Assembly: GCA_019113745.1 (NCBI GenBank)
Contig: DXGV01000037.1
Span: forward strand, 1-55,595
Length of the DNA stretch: 55,595 nt
Direction of reading: 5' to 3'
From: Candidatus Blautia intestinavium
Lineage (GTDB): Bacteria > Bacillota > Clostridia > Lachnospirales > Lachnospiraceae
The position numbers and the translations under genes are program-made. Below, piece after piece: positions 50,437-55,595 of this stretch. A model generated the notes under the pieces. It was not told where the DNA came from, searched no databases, and worked only from the letters and a program-made list of their open reading frames with translations. Within the stretch, counting starts at the first letter, position 1. Each line of letters begins with the position of its first letter.

Positions 50437-51201
50437 TTAATCTGTCAATAATTCCCTGCACACGTTCAGCGCGTTAAACAAGCGCGGAATACCCATATAG
50501 CCGCTTGCGTGAACCAACGCGCAGACTACTTCTTCCCTGGTGTTACCTGCTTTCAGCGCGCCCTCCACATGGCTTTTTACCTGCACTTCCGCACCGCCCA
50601 GCGCAGCAAGCAGTACAACAGTAAGCAGTTCGCGGGTCTTGCCGTCCAGTCCGGAGCGGGTGTTAAAATCGCCGAAACAGAGTTCTGTCAGAAAACGGGG
50701 CACTGCCTGAGCGAAATCACCGGGCAGCCAGGTATAGCGGTCGGCAATTTCTGTCCCGTAGAGAGTATTCTGGATATCCAGACCTTTCCGGTAACGTTCA
50801 TCCTCGCTTTCACCGGTCAGTGTCTTCTGGGAAGGCAGCGGCAACTGAATACCGTTTCCTTCAAACACCTCGTTCATAGCGCCGATGGCGTTAAGTGTCC
50901 TGGGAAAACCGATAAACGGCGCACACTGATAAACCGCCTCCCGTATCTCTACAGGCGTACATCCGGCGTTCAGACTGGCCTGCACATGGGCTTTCAACTG
51001 GGGAAGTGTACTCAGGGTTGTCAGCACTGTGACGGTGACCAGCTCTCGCATACGATTGTCAAGGCTTCCTGTATAGCACACATCTCCAAAGATATAGCCC
51101 TGTAAGATCTGCATAAATCCGCCGTCGGTTCCTTCGTCGCCTGCAGCGTGGCTGTGAAAAAGTTCCTGCATTTTCTGTTCGGTTCGTTCTTTTCTGTCCA
51201 T
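50437..51201 (-). CDS. Carboxymuconolactone decarboxylase family protein, two-domain
   Basis: A 254-residue protein with two copies of the CMD fold: DNRMRELVTVTVLTTLSTLPQLKAHVQASLNAG and DGKTRELLTVVLLAALGGAEVQVKSHVEGALKAG (about residues 45-80 and 170-205). No CxxC pair as in AhpD is present, so it is not an AhpD-type peroxidase by sequence. The frame reaches 51237; ATG at 51201 is chosen because AGGAGG precedes it. It begins 16 bases after the secreted flavodoxin gene. Function unknown; fits a redox or detoxification group. Confidence 0.9.
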   Translation of the reverse strand: MDRKERTEQKMQELFHSHAAGDEGTDGGFMQILQGYIFGDVCYTGSLDNRMRELVTVTVLTTLSTLPQLKAHVQASLNAGCTPVEIREAVYQCAPFIGFPRTLNAIGAMNEVFEGNGIQLPLPSQKTLTGESEDERYRKGLDIQNTLYGTEIADRYTWLPGDFAQAVPRFLTELCFGDFNTRSGLDGKTRELLTVVLLAALGGAEVQVKSHVEGALKAGNTREEVVCALVHASGYMGIPRLFNALNVCRELLTD

Positions 51202-51217
51202 TCTAATTTCCTCCTGA

Positions 51218-52303
51218 TTATTCATTAAATACTTCAATCGTAATTGTCCCGGTCATCTGACTGACGGATTCTCCACCGGAAACGATCTGTCCCAGTTCAA
51301 ACAGTCCGGGATTTTCATTGTAATCCCCATAGAAGAAAACCACATCGCCCCATGGTTCGTAGTAGGCCAGTGTTCCGGCCCCCGCCTGCGCCAGCGGAGA
51401 ATCAGTGGTATCCAGACCCTCTTCCGGATAAAAGATCTTCTCATTGTTGCTGTAGTCTTCCACTTCGACAGTCAGCGGCAACATTTCATAGAGAGAATCA
51501 GCCGCGCTGCCGTCGTTCAGGACATAAACTGCTGTATTTTCTCCGAACTGCACGGAAATCTGACGTTGTTCAGCTGTGGAAACATCTGATTCCGTTTCTT
51601 CCTGCCGGGAATATCCCAGATCACTCGCCCATGACCGGATCGCGTCTTCAGAAGATGACGCGTCCTCCTCATAGCAGTCAAAAATATTATCGGAAATAAC
51701 AGCCTCCGGCGAAGCTTCTGTAATCTGCTCCACACTGTTTGCCAGTCCGCCTGTGCCATGGGAACAGAACAGGTACACATCTTTGCCGGAAAGATTGTTG
51801 TCTTCCAGAAAACTCAGAAGCGCCATAGGGACTCCGTACCACCAGTTGGGATACCCCAGAAAAACTGTTTCATACTGTTCCAGACCGCTTACGTTTTCCT
51901 CAAGCTCCGGCCGGGCGTCGTTGCCCCGTTCCTCATTGGCCCGTTCCAGACAGGCATCCCAGTCCGCCGGATACGGCTCCGTTACCTTAATGGAAAACAG
52001 GTCGCCGCCGGTTTCTTCCTGTACCCAGCCCGCCAGCTGTCCTACGTTTCCCGGCTCCGTCACACTGGGAGATGTCACAGCATCTACCGTCTCATCAATC
52101 ACAGCATTCTCGGCCCAGGTAAAATAAGCGATAAGAATATCAGACTGCGCTTCCGTATTCTGCTCTGCGGCTTCCTCTGCCTGTGATTCCAGTGCCGCCT
52201 GAATCCCCACCAGTTCCTCTGACGCCTGTACATTTTGTGCCGGCATTCCGGCAGATACTGCCACAGCCAGCGTCAGACATGCCGCCATACATTTTTTCCA
52301 CAT
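51218..52303 (-). CDS. Secreted flavodoxin with C-terminal cyclophilin-like domain
   Basis: A 361-residue exported protein. The first 27 or so residues form a signal peptide ending in VQASEE; next comes an acidic spacer, a flavodoxin domain (about 55-225, with AYFTWAENAVIDE and FLGYPNWWYGVPMALLSFLE), and a cyclophilin-like domain (about 245-361, ISVQFGENTAVYVLNDGSAAD, GDVVFFYGDYNENPGLFELGQIVSG). The two-domain layout is known in clostridia. ATG at 52303 after GAGAGGTG is chosen over an upstream ATG. It is first in the redox group and about 300 bases from the LysR gene. Confidence 0.9.
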   Translation of the reverse strand: MWKKCMAACLTLAVAVSAGMPAQNVQASEELVGIQAALESQAEEAAEQNTEAQSDILIAYFTWAENAVIDETVDAVTSPSVTEPGNVGQLAGWVQEETGGDLFSIKVTEPYPADWDACLERANEERGNDARPELEENVSGLEQYETVFLGYPNWWYGVPMALLSFLEDNNLSGKDVYLFCSHGTGGLANSVEQITEASPEAVISDNIFDCYEEDASSSEDAIRSWASDLGYSRQEETESDVSTAEQRQISVQFGENTAVYVLNDGSAADSLYEMLPLTVEVEDYSNNEKIFYPEEGLDTTDSPLAQAGAGTLAYYEPWGDVVFFYGDYNENPGLFELGQIVSGGESVSQMTGTITIEVFNE

Positions 52304-52354
52304 ATTTTCACCTCTCATCCCGATATTCACTTACATCTTCCGGTTTCTGAGTTT

Positions 52355-52384
52355 ATTATAATGTACTCTCTGATCAATATCTAA
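52355..52384 (-). promoter_or_regulatory. Likely promoter of the redox gene group
   Basis: TATAAT (52355-52360, minus strand) is preceded at 18 bases by TTAGAT (52379-52384), a weak -35 as expected for a LysR-activated promoter. The upstream region holds AT-rich T-N11-A-like half-sites. The 52304-52618 stretch otherwise holds a GC-rich segment and the LysR terminator. Confidence 0.5.
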
Positions 52385-52424
52385 TACCTATTTCAAATCA
52401 TTATCCATACATTTTGCAAATAGT

Positions 52425-52560
52425 TCACCGCCCTACTGGTGCCCCCTTCGGACTCCTCCGGACCTCCTCTGGGCGCGCTCCCGCGCAGCTCACGGCAATT
52501 GCCGCTTGCTGTCCGTTGCCCGTCAAATATCCGCTCATGCAAGCATGGCGGCTGCTTTCC
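52425..52560. other. GC-rich non-coding segment, unidentified
   Basis: About 135 bases much richer in G+C than the surrounding intergenic DNA, with several CGGAGG/CCTCC words (e.g. GGACTCCTCCGGACCTCC). No convincing start codon with ribosome site was found; a 77-residue frame that spans it has no support. It may be the remnant of a mobile element or a structured RNA; I cannot identify it. Confidence 0.3.
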
Positions 52561-52573
52561 GATCGTATCGCAC

Positions 52574-52606
52574 AAAAGACCTCCGGGGAATTTCCTGGAG
52601 GTCTTT
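52574..52606 (-). terminator. Hairpin after the LysR-family gene
   Basis: AAAGACCTCC and GGAGGTCTTT pair around about 12 bases; the minus strand continues TTTTGTG, a poor T tract, so termination strength is uncertain. Confidence 0.55.
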
Positions 52607-52618
52607 GATAACAGTCTC

Positions 52619-53506
52619 TTATTCAATTATTGCTCTCAGTAGATTGATCTCCTGAATAAACAGAGAGGTCGCCGGAGAAAAAATCTTGTTCTTCTTCCAC
52701 ACCAGTACACTGTGCGTTACCCGCCGCGGTTCCAGAGGAATAAAACGCAGACGGGGATCGCTGCGGATTGCCAGCGCTCCATCCATACAGAACGCGCAGC
52801 CAAGTCCCTCCGCCACCATCAATGCGGCGTTGGAAAGCAACGTATAAAACAGCGGGATCGTAAGTTCTTTTTCATCCCGCCCAAGCCAGTGAAGAATCTC
52901 CACACGGATGTTGTCCCGCAGCGGCAGGATAAGAGGGTACGAAGCAACATCATCCGCCGTAAGAGATTCTTTTTCCGTCAGCGGATGGTCGTCCCGTACC
53001 AAAAGTCCCCAGATATCCTGCTGGGACAGACGGACATAATCAAATTTTGTCACATCAACTGGTTCCAGCAGCAATCCGATATCTACCAGTCCTTTGTCCA
53101 GACGGTCTTTGATGTTATCTACCGTTTCATTATAAAGTGTGAACTGCACCGCCGGGTATTTCCTGGAAAACTCCTTGATCAACCTGGCCAGCGTCTGGCT
53201 TCCGACCGTCTCGGACGCGCCGATCACAACCATTCCGCTGATATTGTTTTGCCGCTCCACGAAAGATTTTTCCAGCCGGTCCGCCAGCTCAACGATCTCC
53301 TGCGCCCGCTGCCGGAAAAAGATACCGTCGTCGGTCAGTGTCAGGCCGTTTTTGCCGCGAAGCATCAGAGTCACACCCAGTTCACGCTCCAGGTCCATCA
53401 TCTGCCGGCTCAGCGTGGGCTGAGTCACATGCAGGATATCTGCCGCTTTTGTAATATTCTCTTCCTGTGCCGCCGCCAGAAAATAGCGAAGTGTACGAAG
53501 TTCCAA
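52619..53506 (-). CDS. LysR family transcriptional regulator of the redox group
   Basis: A 295-residue LysR protein. The helix-turn-helix lies at residues about 15-40 (ENITKAADILHVTQPTLSRQMMDLERELG) and the effector domain follows. Start is TTG at 53506 (GGGAGGTG, 5 bases). It is encoded immediately upstream of the flavodoxin-CMD-cupin-reductase genes, all in the same direction, which makes it the probable activator of that group. The inducer is unknown; the regulator resembles those controlling stress or aromatic-compound responses. Confidence 0.92.
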   Translation of the reverse strand: MELRTLRYFLAAAQEENITKAADILHVTQPTLSRQMMDLERELGVTLMLRGKNGLTLTDDGIFFRQRAQEIVELADRLEKSFVERQNNISGMVVIGASETVGSQTLARLIKEFSRKYPAVQFTLYNETVDNIKDRLDKGLVDIGLLLEPVDVTKFDYVRLSQQDIWGLLVRDDHPLTEKESLTADDVASYPLILPLRDNIRVEILHWLGRDEKELTIPLFYTLLSNAALMVAEGLGCAFCMDGALAIRSDPRLRFIPLEPRRVTHSVLVWKKNKIFSPATSLFIQEINLLRAIIE

Positions 53507-53614
53507 AATTGCACCTCCCTGGAATCTGTTTATAATTGCCTGCTTGTTCCTGTCATCATATCACAGGAAACCCCTTCCTGCTGTTTTATATGATTTTCCT
53601 ACCTCAAATTATAT

Positions 53615-54010
53615 TTATTCCACAGAATAAGAAAGCGGCAGAAGTTCCTTTGCTCTGATTTTTTTTAGTTCTCCGTGTACGGACACAATGACACCGCACT
53701 CCGGCATATAATCACGCAATATCTGGCGGAAGTTTCCACAAGGAGGTATGATTTCCTCGCCCTCTTTTCCTCTAACTGCAACGATAGTGTCAAACTCTCT
53801 TTCGCCGTTTGTGATTGCTGTTCCTATTGCCACTTGCTCCGCGCAGACCCCATGCAAAGAATATAGATTTACTCCAACATATACTTTACCATTTTTACAA
53901 CGTATGGCTGCTCCTAGAGTATGATTATAATGCTCCTGATCGTAGTTTAGATGAATTGCTTTTTTGGCTTCTTCTATTAACTCGTAATCTCTTTCTTGAA
54001 ATAAATTCAT
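53615..54010 (-). CDS. Cytidine deaminase-like protein with an altered zinc site
   Basis: A 131-residue member of the cytidine/blasticidin-S deaminase family, which hydrolyses the amino group of cytosine nucleosides. HGVCAEQ gives C56 (zinc ligand) and E58 (proton shuttle) and PPCGNFRQ gives C91, but the usual third ligand of the PCxxC motif is F94, a TGC-to-TTC change. Loss of a zinc ligand would normally abolish activity, so the protein may be inactive, use another ligand or the base may be misread. GGAG lies before ATG. It stands alone. Confidence 0.85.
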   Translation of the reverse strand: MNLFQERDYELIEEAKKAIHLNYDQEHYNHTLGAAIRCKNGKVYVGVNLYSLHGVCAEQVAIGTAITNGEREFDTIVAVRGKEGEEIIPPCGNFRQILRDYMPECGVIVSVHGELKKIRAKELLPLSYSVE

Positions 54011-54204
54011 ATCCTCAATCTCCTGAATCTTGACAAATGGAAACTCCGTTTTTCAAAGTGCATTCTCAGATTTTGCACATATGGTCATATAGCGTTTTTA
54101 ATCCATTCATACGACAGCCCTCACAATTAAAATCCACCTTTATTATATATGATTTTTCGGTCCTGCCAACATTTTTCTTTCTATTCCGTAAATACTGTTT
54201 ATCT

Positions 54205-54232
54205 AAAAAGAGCCGGTCACTCGACCGGCCCC
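54205..54232 (-). terminator. Intrinsic terminator of the Rpn-family gene
   Basis: GCCGGTC (54212-54218) and GACCGGC (54223-54229) pair on the minus strand around four bases, followed by TCTTTTT. Confidence 0.85.
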
Positions 54233-54245
54233 TAATAAAAAATAT

Positions 54246-55256
54246 TCAGATTGTTGCTTCTTCACCCAGAAAATCCTTTACACGTTCAAGGCTTATTTTA
54301 AGTGTCTCTGCTATCTCGCTCTGTTTGTAGCCTTGTATATACAGACGGAATATATTTCTGTCTGTTTCTATCCCACGCGCTTCTCCCAGCCGTATTCCAC
54401 GCGCTTCGCCGCGTTCCTCGCCTAGTTTTATCCCGCGCGCTTCGCCGCGTTCTTCTCTTTCCTGCATCATCATATCTATCGCTTTGCACATATTGTAATC
54501 CTCCTGCCCTATGTCTTTTTTCAGTTCCTTCAATTCCCATGTCTTTGACATGGACGCAATCATATCATAGGCGTCCTCTGTCAGGCTGGAAAACTCTTTT
54601 GTATTTTCTTCGATAAATTCTGCAAGTTCCTCGGGTTCTGATGCGCGCTGCAAAAATCCGAACACCAGCTTGAGGTCTGTGCGGAAACGTTCCGCATGGG
54701 GATATCTCCTCACGTCGATCAGATGGACGGGATAATCCGCGATCTTCTCCCTCACTTCTTCCGGAAAGGCACTGAGATCCATCATCTCCTTCAGGCAGAG
54801 CGGCCCGTCCCACTCCTGCTCGCCGAAATATAGTACCACGCTTAGCACCGGGACCAGGCGGTCTTCTCTGCCAAAGCCGGAGAGATATTCCGCGCCGCTC
54901 AGGTCTTTCTTCCTCTTATGTTCCCGGCGGATCCCCTTCCACTGCTTATCATAAAGCGCCGCGTCTCCGTTCAGCACCTTCAGCGGCATGGCATAGTTGA
55001 TATCGCTCTGCTCCTCGATGGCAAAGAGCATCACCTGTATGCCGAACCGGACTTTCCGCACCAGATCTTTGGCAACAACACGTACATTGACGATATTATC
55101 TTCATCTTTTAGTATACTCGCCGCTTCGCTGTCCAGCTCTATGATATCTGACGCTGCCACGGCACTGACGCCTTCAAACAGCTCGTTATTCAGGAGATCG
55201 GCGATCCTGTCCGCCGCTCCCAGGTAGATTTTGGACACTACATCCTTTTTACCCAT
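54246..55256 (-). CDS. Rpn family recombination-promoting nuclease (PD-(D/E)XK transposase-like)
   Basis: A 336-residue protein of the Rpn/PDDEXK_2 group, long annotated as putative transposase and shown in Escherichia coli to be DNA endonucleases that raise RecA-independent recombination. The central LVPVLSVVLYFGEQEWDGP and LIDVRRYPHAERFRTDLKLVFGFL segments fit the family; the EEQSDINYAMPLKV-type piece near residue 85 belongs to the nuclease core. The C-terminal third holds near-repeats GEARGIKLGEERGEARGIRLGEARGIE, encoded by duplicated 27-30 base DNA units, as in other members, ending in a helix-turn-helix-like YKQSEIAETLKISLERVKDFL. AAAGGAGG precedes ATG. No inverted repeats or target duplications mark it as a mobile unit here. 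Confidence 0.85.
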   Translation of the reverse strand: MGKKDVVSKIYLGAADRIADLLNNELFEGVSAVAASDIIELDSEAASILKDEDNIVNVRVVAKDLVRKVRFGIQVMLFAIEEQSDINYAMPLKVLNGDAALYDKQWKGIRREHKRKKDLSGAEYLSGFGREDRLVPVLSVVLYFGEQEWDGPLCLKEMMDLSAFPEEVREKIADYPVHLIDVRRYPHAERFRTDLKLVFGFLQRASEPEELAEFIEENTKEFSSLTEDAYDMIASMSKTWELKELKKDIGQEDYNMCKAIDMMMQEREERGEARGIKLGEERGEARGIRLGEARGIETDRNIFRLYIQGYKQSEIAETLKISLERVKDFLGEEATI

Positions 55257-55519
55257 AGTTCCTCCTTTCTTCCGGGAGGAACACTTCTCTTCTGCGACCC
55301 TCCCTGCTTTGTTAAAATGTCTCGTTGATAGTGGATTTTAAAAGCATAGAGTTTCACAGATTTGAAATAAAAAGATATGTTCTCAGATATGTAGAAAATC
55401 GTGTATGCTTTGAAATGATAGTAGCACGTAATGTTCTTTCTGTCAATGAATAATCGCATTTTTTCCACGACAAACGCATGAATGTGTTCCCTAACCAAGC
55501 CTATTGATTTTTGATCTTT

Positions 55520-55595
55520 TTACAAATTCATAAGTTCATCCAGATATTTTTCCGGATTTGTTCCAATCGCATACCGCTTCTTTTTCATACTTAAT
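55520..55595 (-). CDS. C-terminal fragment of a gene cut by the window edge
   Basis: A minus-strand frame runs from the right edge to TAA at 55520-55522 and reads ...SMKKKRYAIGTNPEKYLDELMNL. It is open to the edge, so it may be the end of a larger gene; only 24 residues are visible, and an internal ATG could also start a very short ORF. I do not recognise it. Confidence 0.3.
   Translation of the reverse strand, partial: LSMKKKRYAIGTNPEKYLDELMNL

Noticed and set aside
52393..52626. 77-residue minus-strand frame in the GC-rich segment
   Set aside because: No ribosome site, it runs through the LysR terminator and overlaps the LysR stop; no recognisable family.
54246..55256. Insertion sequence around the Rpn-family gene
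   Set aside because: No terminal inverted repeats or target-site duplications were seen; Rpn genes are now regarded as nucleases rather than classical transposases.
55238..55498. 86-residue minus-strand frame upstream of the Rpn gene
   Set aside because: It crosses the Rpn promoter and ribosome site and its residues look random.

Overview
This window is Firmicutes DNA, most likely from an anaerobic gut member of the Lachnospiraceae. The evidence is GGAGG-type ribosome sites on almost every gene, sigma-A promoters of the TTGACA-N17-TATAAT type, a TPP riboswitch, an oxygen-sensitive CooS carbon monoxide dehydrogenase, a split transketolase, EutS/EutP microcompartment proteins and a solo type I-C-like CRISPR repeat. 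No rRNA, tRNA, integrase or transposase of a classical insertion sequence was seen. Both edges cut a gene.

Layout. 1-1.8 kb: DNA-repair pair (radical SAM protein plus partner) behind a promoter carrying two LexA-like palindromes. 1.9-12.6 kb: housekeeping and accessory genes (aspartokinase, DUF2325, TrmO, MBOAT acyltransferase with an SGNH-like partner, alanine symporter, larB-larC-patatin, a C39-like protein). 12.8-15.7 kb: thiamine or pyrimidine-precursor ABC operon under a TPP riboswitch. 15.8-18.3 kb: plus-strand HlyC/CorC transporter with an attenuated leader, then an aldose epimerase. 18.4-20.4 kb: secreted M13 metallopeptidase.

20.6-31.8 kb: a carbohydrate locus. One seven-gene minus-strand operon encodes split transketolase, an FGGY kinase, a zinc dehydrogenase and an RbsBAC-type ABC importer. 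A LacI regulator and a HAD phosphatase lie beside it, and three related operator sequences sit at their three promoters. The gene set reads as polyol import, oxidation to a ketose, phosphorylation and transketolase cleavage. The substrate is unknown; apulose-type chemistry is one precedent.

31.9-36.3 kb: MerR regulator with a 19-bp-spacer promoter, then the CooS-CooF-FAD oxidoreductase operon, with no acetyl-CoA synthase genes nearby. 36.5-40.3 kb: a membrane EAL phosphodiesterase with a degenerate GGDEF, then an orphan trio of microcompartment genes (two EutS-type shell proteins and EutP) with no enzymes. 40.5-43.3 kb: TraX-like protein, histidine phosphatase, LysR regulator.

43.4-44.1 kb is a non-coding array of about 13 units with an exact 53-bp period, the strangest element of the window. 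A family of short palindromic repeats is scattered from 36.2 to 42.4 kb. 44.1-46.8 kb: DUF1294, M18 aminopeptidase, a small membrane protein, the CRISPR-like repeat and a frameshifted secreted-protein gene. 46.8-53.5 kb: a redox gene group (aldo/keto reductase, cupin, three flavodoxin-like proteins, flavin reductase, CMD protein) beside a LysR regulator. 53.6-55.3 kb: an unusual cytidine deaminase homologue and an Rpn-family nuclease.
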